A stretch of DNA of 64,000 nt from Epsilonproteobacteria bacterium UBA4036. GTDB lineage: Bacteria > Campylobacterota > Campylobacteria > Campylobacterales > Arcobacteraceae. Every line of letters starts with the position of its first letter. Position 1 is the first letter of the stretch. The translations under genes and the position numbers were made by a program. Of the stretch, positions 35,109-42,431 are shown piece after piece. The stretch lies in the NCBI GenBank assembly GCA_002382325.1, contig DGAG01000012.1:124001-188000 (forward strand), in the 5' to 3' direction. The notes under the pieces are model-generated. The model was not told where the DNA came from. It saw only the letters and a program-made list of their open reading frames with translations, and did not search any database.

Positions 35109-35645
35109 ATGAAATGGCAAATCACCAAACAATTTGATTTTTGTTATGGACACAGAGTTTGGTCACAAGAATTAAATCAAGAGTTTTCACTCGATGGCTG
35201 CTTAATGTGCAGACACTTACACGGACATCAAGGAACCATACTCATTCACTTAGAAAGCCAAAATTTACACAACGGTATGGTCACAGATTTTAAACACCTC
35301 AATTGGTTTAAATCATTTTTGGATGAAACACTGGATCATAAATTTATTATTGATATCAATGACCCACTATTTGAAACCTTATTGCCTCATTTCAAAGATA
35401 AGAAAAATTTAATTGAACATCCACAAGGGTATAAAACCGTTGATTTTGCTGTTTTACACAATGAACCTTTACACCTCCATGAAATGTATCAGGGGTATAT
35501 TATCGTTGATTTTGTTCCAACAAGTGAGCAAATTTCAGCTTGGCTATTGGGCATTATTGCCAAAAAGATGGAACCTTTAGACGTTAAAGTCTCTCACGTA
35601 GAATTTTTTGAAACCCCTAAAAGTAAAAGTACTGTCTATGCTTGA
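35109..35645 (+). CDS. queD: 6-carboxytetrahydropterin synthase QueD
   Basis: 178 residues, longer than the usual 120 because of inserts around residues 90-130. Converts dihydroneopterin triphosphate to carboxytetrahydropterin in queuosine synthesis. Zinc-binding histidines are in CYGHRVW and HLHGHQG, and the catalytic cysteine is probably in DGCLMCRHLHGH. The C-terminal HVEFFETPKS carries the conserved glutamate. A TATACT -10-like box lies at 35065-35070. queE follows with an 8-base overlap. queC is 16 kb upstream. Confidence 0.92.
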   Translation: MKWQITKQFDFCYGHRVWSQELNQEFSLDGCLMCRHLHGHQGTILIHLESQNLHNGMVTDFKHLNWFKSFLDETLDHKFIIDINDPLFETLLPHFKDKKNLIEHPQGYKTVDFAVLHNEPLHLHEMYQGYIIVDFVPTSEQISAWLLGIIAKKMEPLDVKVSHVEFFETPKSKSTVYA

Positions 35646-36387
35646 AATCAGTGAGATTTTTGGTCCAACGATTCAAGGAGAAGGCAAAAAAGTAGGCACT
35701 CCTTCGGTATTTATTCGTTTGGGTAAATGCAACATGAGCTGTTCTGGTTTTAATGTAGCGTATCAAACACCTACAGGAGAAACGAAATATTCTTGCGATT
35801 CGTACTACTCCGTTGATCACAGTTTCAAACCACATTGGATGCGTTTTGAAAAATATGAAGAGATTCTTGTTGAAGTAGAAAAACTTTTTTTAGACTATAA
35901 ACCTGATATTGTCATCACAGGAGGCGAGCCTTTAATTTATTGGAACAATGAGCAATTTCAAAAGCTTTTAGAATATTTTGTTACCCATGATTTTAATGTT
36001 ACGATTGAAAGTAATGGCTCTATACCAATCGATTTTACGCTGCCTTATCAAAAAAAAATCCTTTTTTCACTCAGCGTAAAACTAAGCAACAGTGGGGAAT
36101 CTTTGAAAAAAAGGGTTAATATCCAAGCACTCACAACGATTATTCATCAAGCTTCTGCGTATTTGAAATTTGTGATGGATAAACACTTTATTAATAAAGC
36201 GCAAAGTGAAATCCAAGAACTCTTAGCTCAACTACCCAAAGTAGAAGTTTATATGATGCCTTTAGGTGAAACGCTGGACGAACTTAATGACAATGCCATG
36301 AGTGTTATTCAAATGGCAATACAAAATAACTTTAACTATTCCGACCGATTACATATTCGTATTTGGGACAATAAAAGAGGGGTATAA
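35638..36387 (+). CDS. queE: 7-carboxy-7-deazaguanine synthase QueE (radical SAM)
   Basis: 249 residues from the ATG at 35638, which begins the family sequence MLEISEIFGPTIQGEG. A TTG 10 codons earlier gives a longer frame without family match. The cluster cysteines are C31, C35 and C53 (KCNMSC, then YSCDSYY). The usual third cysteine two residues after C35 is replaced by F38, so the radical-SAM loop is expanded, as in other QueE subtypes. VITGGEPLIYW binds SAM. It performs ring contraction to the deazaguanine core. Overlaps queD by 8 bases and is followed at two bases by a multi-cluster Fe-S protein gene. Confidence 0.92.
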   Translation: MLEISEIFGPTIQGEGKKVGTPSVFIRLGKCNMSCSGFNVAYQTPTGETKYSCDSYYSVDHSFKPHWMRFEKYEEILVEVEKLFLDYKPDIVITGGEPLIYWNNEQFQKLLEYFVTHDFNVTIESNGSIPIDFTLPYQKKILFSLSVKLSNSGESLKKRVNIQALTTIIHQASAYLKFVMDKHFINKAQSEIQELLAQLPKVEVYMMPLGETLDELNDNAMSVIQMAIQNNFNYSDRLHIRIWDNKRGV

Positions 36388-36389
36388 GT

Positions 36390-37445
36390 TTGGAAAATAT
36401 CAACTTTTTACAAACGAAAGATTTTTTTTCACTCAATGCACTTAAGTGTTTACGTAATGAATACTTGTTTAATGATTGTCAACTCTGTTTTGAGAGATGT
36501 TCTTACAATGCTTTAGGAATATTCAAAAATAAAATTAAACTTTTTGAAGAGTTATGTACCTCTTGTGGAGCGTGCATAGGAGTTTGTCCCACTGAAAGTT
36601 TGAGTTTATCCACCTTTGATATGTCAGCTTTTATTTTTAACTTTTTAGAAAAAGAGGTCAATCAAATCATTGAGAAAATGGATATTCCTCATTTTGGTAT
36701 GTTAGATTCTTATCATCTTATCTCTTTGGTTTTACGTTCAAAACGCAATCTCTTTTTGCAATTCGATGAAAACAATTCTTCAAAAGATTTAGACTACATT
36801 GAATCACAAATCAAACAAAGCAATCTTTTTTTATCAAGCATTGGAGTTGAACATTCTTTGTTTTTAAAACCACATGTGAGTGAACTTCAAAACAATAGCA
36901 GACGACATCTGTTTAAAACGCTTGTTCAAGCAAAAAATGGGCTTCAGCAAAACAGTTCTGTGAGTCAAAAACTCACACAAGAACAAAAAACATTGCCCGC
37001 AAAAGTGACGTTGTTTAAAAACTCTTTAAAACTGGTGTGTGAAGATATTGTTAATACGCAAATCTCAACTCAAGATTTACCTTTATACAATCAAAAAATT
37101 GATTTTCAACGTTGTACAAATTGTGTAGAGTGTATTACGTTTTGTCCTACGAATGCCCTGTTTCAAAGTGCAACAAAAGAGAGTATCTATTTTCAAAGCG
37201 GGAAATGTATCGGATGTAATATTTGTCATCAAGTATGCCAACATAATGCCATCCAAGAAGAAAAGAATCTTGATTTAATTGCCTTTATGTTCGATAAAGC
37301 AGAACTCTTAGTCAAATTTGAATACATCAAATGCGATGAATGCAATAATATGTTTATCCATAAAAATCAAGGTACGGTTTGCGATGTTTGTAAGGATTAT
37401 GCCTACAATCATAACAATATGTTCACCCTTGCAAAAGATTTATAA
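36390..37445 (+). CDS. multi-cluster 4Fe-4S protein with C-terminal zinc ribbon
   Basis: 351 residues, TTG start two bases after queE. Four cysteine groups: C20/C30/C33/C37, a ferredoxin motif CTSCGACIGVCP (56-67), CTNCVECITFCP (242-253) with CIGCNICHQVC (273-283), and a C-terminal zinc-ribbon-like pair CDEC (315-318) and CDVC (331-334). A long helical, cysteine-free middle part (about 70-235) separates two ferredoxin domains. Soluble, no export signal. It probably moves electrons between cytoplasmic redox partners. Coupling to queE suggests it might feed the radical-SAM enzyme, but the neighbours allow other roles. No specific family name recognised. Confidence 0.78.
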   Translation: MENINFLQTKDFFSLNALKCLRNEYLFNDCQLCFERCSYNALGIFKNKIKLFEELCTSCGACIGVCPTESLSLSTFDMSAFIFNFLEKEVNQIIEKMDIPHFGMLDSYHLISLVLRSKRNLFLQFDENNSSKDLDYIESQIKQSNLFLSSIGVEHSLFLKPHVSELQNNSRRHLFKTLVQAKNGLQQNSSVSQKLTQEQKTLPAKVTLFKNSLKLVCEDIVNTQISTQDLPLYNQKIDFQRCTNCVECITFCPTNALFQSATKESIYFQSGKCIGCNICHQVCQHNAIQEEKNLDLIAFMFDKAELLVKFEYIKCDECNNMFIHKNQGTVCDVCKDYAYNHNNMFTLAKDL

Positions 37446-37505
37446 AACATTATTTTTGATAGAATACAAAAAATTATTCCAAACAGAATTTAAAAAGGAA
37501 ACAAA

Positions 37506-38249
37506 ATGACATTTACAGGAACGAATGTACTTATTACAGGTGCCAGCAGAGGAATAGGTGCACAAATCGCTAAAACATTGGCTTCGTACGGGTTAAAAGT
37601 ATGGATTAACTATAGAAGTGGTGCCAACGAAGCGTTAAAAATCAAAGAAGAAATTGAAGCTGCGGGAGGAAAAGCTGCTGTTGTTCAAGCCGATGTTACG
37701 AAAGAAGATGAGTTTGTTGCAGCGGTAAAAGTTATCATAGACGCCGATGGAGAACTCTCGTATTTAGTTAATAATGCCGGAATTACAAAAGATAAACTGG
37801 CATTACGAATGTCAGTGGATGATTTTAACGATGTTATTAGTGCCAATTTAACGTCAGCCTTTATTGGGTGTAAAGAGGCATTAAAAGCCATGGGGAAAAA
37901 GAAATTTGGTTCAGTGGTCAATATCTCTTCAATTGTGGGAGAAATGGGAAATCCTGGTCAAACCAATTATTCTGCTTCTAAAGGAGGTTTAAATGCTATG
38001 ACAAAATCATTTGCAAAAGAAGCGGCTTCAAGAGGGATAAGATACAATGCTGTCACTCCTGGATTTATTCAAACAGATATGACACACGAACTCAAAGAAG
38101 AGGTCAAAGCAGAGTACGAAAGAAATATTCCACTCAAACGATTTGGAACAGCTTCAGAAGTGGCTCAAGCCGTGGCTTTTTTACTCAGCGACCATTCCAG
38201 CTATATTACAGGTGAAGTTTTAAAAGTCAATGGTGGACTTTACGTCTGA
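37506..38249 (+). CDS. fabG: 3-oxoacyl-ACP reductase FabG
   Basis: 247 residues, classical short-chain dehydrogenase. NADPH-binding TGASRGIG near the N-terminus, NNAG, the catalytic serine in NISSIVGEMGN and tyrosine-lysine in YSASKGG. PGFIQTDMT follows. Reduces beta-ketoacyl-ACP in fatty-acid elongation. Preceded by a TAGAAT -10-like box at 37460-37465 and an AAAAGGAAAC site. acpP, fabF and accA lie next on the same strand, the usual fatty-acid block of this group. Confidence 0.96.
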   Translation: MTFTGTNVLITGASRGIGAQIAKTLASYGLKVWINYRSGANEALKIKEEIEAAGGKAAVVQADVTKEDEFVAAVKVIIDADGELSYLVNNAGITKDKLALRMSVDDFNDVISANLTSAFIGCKEALKAMGKKKFGSVVNISSIVGEMGNPGQTNYSASKGGLNAMTKSFAKEAASRGIRYNAVTPGFIQTDMTHELKEEVKAEYERNIPLKRFGTASEVAQAVAFLLSDHSSYITGEVLKVNGGLYV

Positions 38250-38300
38250 GTTAAATTTGCAGTTTAAACTTTATAAAAGAATATTTAAAATCTTTTTGGG

Positions 38301-38306
38301 TATAAT
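38301..38306 (+). promoter_or_regulatory. acpP promoter -10
   Basis: TATAAT in TTTTTGGGTATAATTGCAGG. It overlaps a TTG that would otherwise open the acpP frame 10 codons early, which supports the internal ATG as start. Confidence 0.75.
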
Positions 38307-38335
38307 TGCAGGACAATTTTTTAAAAGGAAAGAAA

Positions 38336-38566
38336 ATGGCATTATTAGATGATGTAAAAGAAGTAGTAGTAGAGCAATTAGATTGCGATCCAGCTGAAGT
38401 CAAAGAGGATTCAAAATTCATCGAAGATTTAGGCGCTGACTCTTTAGATGTTGTTGAATTGGTTATGGCATTGGAAGAAAAATTCGATATCGAAATCCCT
38501 GATGAAGATGCAGAAAAAATCTTAACTGTGGGTGACGCTATTAAATATGTGGAAGACCACGCGTAA
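38336..38566 (+). CDS. acpP: acyl carrier protein
   Basis: 76 residues from the ATG with AAAAGGAAAG at 38322-38331. Very acidic. The phosphopantetheine-bearing serine is S36 in GADSLDVVEL. It carries the growing acyl chain for FabG and FabF, encoded on each side. It has its own promoter and terminator, as expected for a highly expressed gene. Confidence 0.97.
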   Translation: MALLDDVKEVVVEQLDCDPAEVKEDSKFIEDLGADSLDVVELVMALEEKFDIEIPDEDAEKILTVGDAIKYVEDHA

Positions 38567-38579
38567 GTTATATTAAATA

Positions 38580-38604
38580 AAAAAGTCAGTTTATCTGACT
38601 TTTT
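38580..38604 (+). terminator. terminator after acpP
   Basis: A 10-bp stem AAAAAGTCAG / CTGACTTTTT with loop TTTAT, ending in a T-run. Confidence 0.85.
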
Positions 38605-38644
38605 ATTTAAACTATTGAATTTTTTACGACAACTATCACGATAA

Positions 38645-38650
38645 TATAAT
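38645..38650 (+). promoter_or_regulatory. fabF promoter -10
   Basis: TATAAT 40 bases before the fabF ATG, after the acpP terminator. The ribosome-binding site is ATGGAG. Confidence 0.5.
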
Positions 38651-38689
38651 TCAAAAAATTGAATAATTTAAATACAACATGGAGCATAA

Positions 38690-39943
38690 ATGAGAAGAGT
38701 AGTTATAACAGGAATTGGTACTATTAATTGCGTTGGTCACAATGTAGAAGATTCTTTCAAAGCAGTAGTAAATGCACAATGCGGCATCGATACAATTACA
38801 CTTTTTGATGCGAGTTCTTACCCTGTTCAAATTGCAGGAGAGGTTAAAAATTTTGATCCCGAAACGGTAATGGATAAAAAAGAGGTCAAAAAAGCAGACA
38901 GATTTATCCAATTAGGGCTCAAAGCCGCTCAAGAAGCCATGATTGATTCTGGATTTGTTACCAATGAAAACCGAAAAGTAGATGACACTATTGCGGAAAG
39001 ATTTGGAATTGTTTCAGCTTCTGGAATTGGTGGTTTATCAACCATTGAAAAAAACTCTGTGGTGTGTGAAACAAAAGGACCTAAAAGAATCTCTCCCTTT
39101 TTTATTCCATCTTCTTTGGTTAATATGTTAGGTGGATTTATTTCTATTGAACACGGTTTAAAAGGACCAAGCTTATCTCACGTTACGGCGTGTGCAGCAT
39201 CAACTCATGCCATTGCTGATGGGGTTAAAACCATTATGTTAGGTGGAGCTGATAGAATTTTAGCCGTGGGTGCTGAAAGTGCCATTTGTGGTGCTGGTGT
39301 TGGTGGATTTGCCGCCATGAAAGCCCTAAGTGCACGAAACGAAGACCCAAAAACCGCTTCAAGACCTTTTGACAGCGGAAGAGATGGTTTTGTTATGGGT
39401 GAAGGGGCTGGTGCTTTAGTGCTTGAAAGTTTAGAATCAGCACAAGCAAGAGGTGCAAAAATTTATGCCGAAGTAATTGGTTTTGGAGAAAGTGGTGATG
39501 CGAACCATATTACCGCTCCTGTAATGGATGGACCACTTAGAGCCATGAAAGCAGCAATGGCAATGGCTAAAAACATCACAGGTGCTGATGTTAAAATTGA
39601 TTATATCAATGCCCATGGAACATCAACTCCTGTGGGAGATGTCAATGAAACAAAAGCCATTAAAGAACTTTTTGGAAAAGAGACTGCACCGTTGGTTTCT
39701 TCAACAAAAGGACAAGTAGGTCACTGTTTAGGTGCTGCAGGTGCCATTGAAGCCATTTTTACAATTAAATCATTGAATGAAGGAGTTATTCCTCCTACTA
39801 TTAACATTGAAAATCAAGACCCTGAGTGTGATTTAGATTATGTAGCAAATGTTGCAAGAAACATTGAATTAACAACGGTTATGAGCAATAACTTTGGTTT
39901 TGGAGGAACTAACGCCTCTGTAATTTTTACAAAATTCAAATAA
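38690..39943 (+). CDS. fabF: 3-oxoacyl-ACP synthase II FabF
   Basis: 417 residues, full-length condensing enzyme. Active cysteine in VTACAASTHA, the two histidines in AHGTSTPVGD and GQVGHCLGAAG, and the C-terminal NNFGFGGTNAS. Elongates acyl-ACP with malonyl-ACP. It follows acpP, its carrier, by 123 bases with its own promoter, and is followed by a terminator and accA. Confidence 0.96.
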   Translation: MRRVVITGIGTINCVGHNVEDSFKAVVNAQCGIDTITLFDASSYPVQIAGEVKNFDPETVMDKKEVKKADRFIQLGLKAAQEAMIDSGFVTNENRKVDDTIAERFGIVSASGIGGLSTIEKNSVVCETKGPKRISPFFIPSSLVNMLGGFISIEHGLKGPSLSHVTACAASTHAIADGVKTIMLGGADRILAVGAESAICGAGVGGFAAMKALSARNEDPKTASRPFDSGRDGFVMGEGAGALVLESLESAQARGAKIYAEVIGFGESGDANHITAPVMDGPLRAMKAAMAMAKNITGADVKIDYINAHGTSTPVGDVNETKAIKELFGKETAPLVSSTKGQVGHCLGAAGAIEAIFTIKSLNEGVIPPTINIENQDPECDLDYVANVARNIELTTVMSNNFGFGGTNASVIFTKFK

Positions 39944-39953
39944 ATATAGATCG

Positions 39954-39977
39954 AAAAAGGCTTTAAAAGCCTTTTTT
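39954..39977 (+). terminator. terminator between fabF and accA
   Basis: Stem AAAAAGGCT / AGCCTTTTT with a 5-nt loop and a trailing T-run. Partial read-through into accA is likely, since no clear separate promoter is seen. Confidence 0.75.
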
Positions 39978-39990
39978 AAAAAGGAAAACA

Positions 39991-40929
39991 TTGGCAACTT
40001 ATTTACCATTTGAAGAGAAGCTGAAAAATATCGAAGAAGAAATTATAGTTGCAAAATCAAAAGCAGATGAACATGCCGTAGAGATATTGCAAACAAAATT
40101 TGAAAAAGAGGTTGAAAAAACCTTTAAAAATCTTACTGATTATCAAAAACTTCAACTGGCACGACATCCGGATCGTCCTTATGCTTTAGATTACATTCGA
40201 GCACTGCTTACAGACGCCTATGAAATTCATGGAGACCGACACTTTAACGATGACCAAGCAATTATCTGTTATATTGGTTACATTGGTTCTGAAAAAGTTA
40301 TGGTCATTGCTGAACAAAAAGGAAGAGGAACAAAGAATAAACTCAAAAGAAATTTTGGTATGCCCAATCCAGAAGGCTACAGAAAAGCTCTTCGATGTGC
40401 CAAAATGGCTGAGAAATTTAATCTTCCTATTTTAATGTTAGTTGACACTCCGGGTGCCTATCCAGGAATTGGGGCCGAAGAGAGAAATCAAAGTGAAGCC
40501 ATCGCAAAAAATTTATTTGAGTTTTCTGATTTAAAAACTATTACCATTTCAGTGGTTATTGGAGAGGGGGGCTCAGGTGGAGCTTTAGCCATTTCCATTG
40601 CCGATAAACTTGCGATGATGAGATACTCTGTCTATGCGGTAATCTCTCCTGAAGGATGTGCAGCCATTTTATGGAATGACCCATCACAAGCAGAAACAGC
40701 AGCCAATTCACTTAAAATTACAGCGGAAGCATTAAAAGAGTTGAACTTAATTGATGATGTAATCAATGAACCACTTGTGGGTGGACATCGTAAAAAAGAG
40801 GAAGCCTGTAAAGCATTGGGTGATTACTTTTTAGATCAACTCGAAGAATTAAGAAAATTAACCCCCGAACAACGATATGAGAATCGATATAAAAAGCTGA
40901 TGAGTTTAGGAGCTTTTGCTAATTCGTAA
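39991..40929 (+). CDS. accA: acetyl-CoA carboxylase carboxyltransferase subunit alpha
   Basis: 312 residues, TTG start with an AAAAAGGAAAA site. Partner of AccD in making malonyl-CoA. Family landmarks: HGDRHFNDDQAI, GRGTKNKLKRNFGMPNPEGYRKA and the oxyanion-hole stretch IGEGGSGGALA, followed by YSVISPEGCAAILW-type sequence (here YAVISPEGCAAILW). The C-terminal helix ends in LRKLTPEQRYENRY. accD is not in the window. The gene ends at a heptamer inverted repeat. Confidence 0.95.
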   Translation: MATYLPFEEKLKNIEEEIIVAKSKADEHAVEILQTKFEKEVEKTFKNLTDYQKLQLARHPDRPYALDYIRALLTDAYEIHGDRHFNDDQAIICYIGYIGSEKVMVIAEQKGRGTKNKLKRNFGMPNPEGYRKALRCAKMAEKFNLPILMLVDTPGAYPGIGAEERNQSEAIAKNLFEFSDLKTITISVVIGEGGSGGALAISIADKLAMMRYSVYAVISPEGCAAILWNDPSQAETAANSLKITAEALKELNLIDDVINEPLVGGHRKKEEACKALGDYFLDQLEELRKLTPEQRYENRYKKLMSLGAFANS

Positions 40930-40931
40930 AA

Positions 40932-41001
40932 AGTGAGAAGTAAGTGGTGAGGAGTAAATGGTAAGACAAAGTCACCATTCACCATTCACCATTCACGATT
41001 C
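40932..41001. repeat. heptamer-built inverted repeat at the accA/HIT junction
   Basis: Left side, 7-base units AGTGAGA, AGTAAGT, GGTGAGG, AGTAAAT, GGTAAGA. Right side, CACCATT three times and CACGATT. The last unit also supplies the stop codon and last residues of the convergent HIT gene. The arms pair imperfectly. Consensus of a unit is RGTRASN. Same build as 19206-19249 and 63299-63358. Confidence 0.75.
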
Positions 41002-41331
41002 TTTTCCCACCAATCTTCCAACTTTTTCACCCGCTAAAAGATGAAAGTGTAAGTGAGAAACTTCTTGTCCACCGTGATTGCCTATATTGGTTATAAGTCG
41101 ATAACCACTCTGTCTTACTCCCAATTTTGAAGCCACTTTATGAATAAACTCTGTCATGTTTGCCATAATTTTTGGCGGAATCACGTCAAACGAATCATAA
41201 TGCTCTTTGGGAATAATTAACACATGTATTTTACACGCGGGATTGATGTCCTCAAAACATAAAAACTCTTCACTTTCTAAAATAGTTCTATTGGGTATTT
41301 CCCCTTTAACGATTTTACAAAAAATACACAT
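40993..41331 (-). CDS. HIT-family nucleotide-binding protein (HinT-like)
   Basis: 112 residues. Histidine-triad motif HLHFHLLAG near the C-terminus, preceded by HVLIIPKEHYDSF. CIFCKIVKGEIP at the N-terminus is the Hint-branch zinc-like motif. Expected to hydrolyse nucleoside phosphoramidates. It lies next to pheS in the opposite direction, as in Campylobacter, where the HIT gene adjoins pheS. The last residues are encoded by the terminal unit of the heptamer repeat. Confidence 0.93.
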   Translation of the reverse strand: MCIFCKIVKGEIPNRTILESEEFLCFEDINPACKIHVLIIPKEHYDSFDVIPPKIMANMTEFIHKVASKLGVRQSGYRLITNIGNHGGQEVSHLHFHLLAGEKVGRLVGKES

Positions 41332-41389
41332 TTTATTTCCTTGAAAATTAACTCAAAACATTATAACCAAACTCTAATAAAAATTTGAG

Positions 41390-41395
41390 TACAAT
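41390..41395 (+). promoter_or_regulatory. pheS promoter -10
   Basis: TACAAT in TTTGAGTACAATGG, the extended form used by argB and acpP. It lies in the first codons of the longest possible pheS frame and so argues against that frame's start. Confidence 0.65.
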
Positions 41396-41438
41396 GGCAA
41401 TTTTAACTGAACAAGAGTATTATAAATGGAGAAATATA

Positions 41439-42431
41439 TTGAAAGAGTGGCTTGATAAAATTCAAAATGCAACCTCGTTAGAAGTCCTTGAAAATCTTAG
41501 AGTAGAAACCTTAGGAAAGAAAGGAATTTTAACCTTAGAGTTTGCAAAATTAAAAGATATTCCCAATGAGCAGAAAAAAGAGTTTGCTCAAAATTTAAAT
41601 GAACAAAAAACTGCAATTACATCTGCTATTGATGCTCAAAAAGAGCAATTGGAAAAAGTGGCATTAAACAGTCAATTGCAAGCCGATAAAATTGATGTGA
41701 CGATGTTTAATAACGAGTCATCAATTGGTGCTGTTCATCCTGTTATGAGAACCATGGATGCCATTATTTCCTATTTTCAAAACCTAAACTTCTCAATCGA
41801 AGAAGGTCCCTTGGTTGAAGATGATTTCCACAATTTTGAAGCATTGAATTTGCCCAAATACCATCCCGCTCGAGACATGCAAGACACTTTTTACAATAAA
41901 GATTTTACTCTGTTAAGAACGCATACTTCACCTGTTCAAATTCGAACGATGTTAAGCACCAAACCTCCTATTCGTATGATTGCTCCAGGAACAGTCTTTA
42001 GAAGAGATTTTGACTTAACGCATACACCCATGTTTAATCAAATTGAAGGTTTGGTTGTTGACAGTGCAGATAAAATATCATTTGCCAATTTAAAACACGT
42101 GTTAGAAGAGTTTTTACATCACACTTTTGGCAATGTTAATGTTCGATTTAGACCCTCCTTTTTCCCTTTTACAGAACCCAGTGCGGAAGTTGATATCTCT
42201 TGTGTTTTTTGTAAAGGAAGCGGTTGTCGAGTCTGTTCACAAACGGGATGGTTAGAAGTCTTAGGATGTGGAATCGTCGATGAAAATGTTTTTAAAGCCG
42301 TAGGATATGAAAATGTCAGCGGTTATGCGTTTGGTTTAGGCGTTGAAAGATTTGCCATGCTCATTCACAATATTTCAGATTTACGATCACTGTTTGAAAG
42401 TGATTTAAGATTATTAGGACAATTTAAATGA
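41439..42431 (+). CDS. pheS: phenylalanyl-tRNA synthetase alpha subunit
   Basis: 330 residues from the TTG at 41439, with GGAGA at 41428-41432. The frame is open 18 codons further up, but a promoter lies there and the family length favours the TTG. Class II synthetase motifs: HPVMRTMDAI, motif 2 RTHTSPVQIRTM then GTVFRRDFDLTHTP, and GLGVERFAM (motif 3). The insert CVFCKGSGCRVCSQTGW carries four cysteines, typical of PheS. Overlaps pheT by 4 bases. First gene of a seven-gene plus-strand run. Confidence 0.95.
   Translation: MKEWLDKIQNATSLEVLENLRVETLGKKGILTLEFAKLKDIPNEQKKEFAQNLNEQKTAITSAIDAQKEQLEKVALNSQLQADKIDVTMFNNESSIGAVHPVMRTMDAIISYFQNLNFSIEEGPLVEDDFHNFEALNLPKYHPARDMQDTFYNKDFTLLRTHTSPVQIRTMLSTKPPIRMIAPGTVFRRDFDLTHTPMFNQIEGLVVDSADKISFANLKHVLEEFLHHTFGNVNVRFRPSFFPFTEPSAEVDISCVFCKGSGCRVCSQTGWLEVLGCGIVDENVFKAVGYENVSGYAFGLGVERFAMLIHNISDLRSLFESDLRLLGQFK

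Noticed and set aside
35608..35637. Ten extra N-terminal codons of queE starting at a TTG inside queD
   Set aside because: The family begins at MLEISEIFGPTIQGEG; the ATG at 35638 gives a normal 8-base overlap with queD and the upstream residues have no family match.
38306..38335. Longer acyl carrier protein starting at TTG 38306
   Set aside because: The TTG overlaps the promoter -10; the ATG at 38336 has a proper ribosome-binding site and gives the normal 76-residue protein.
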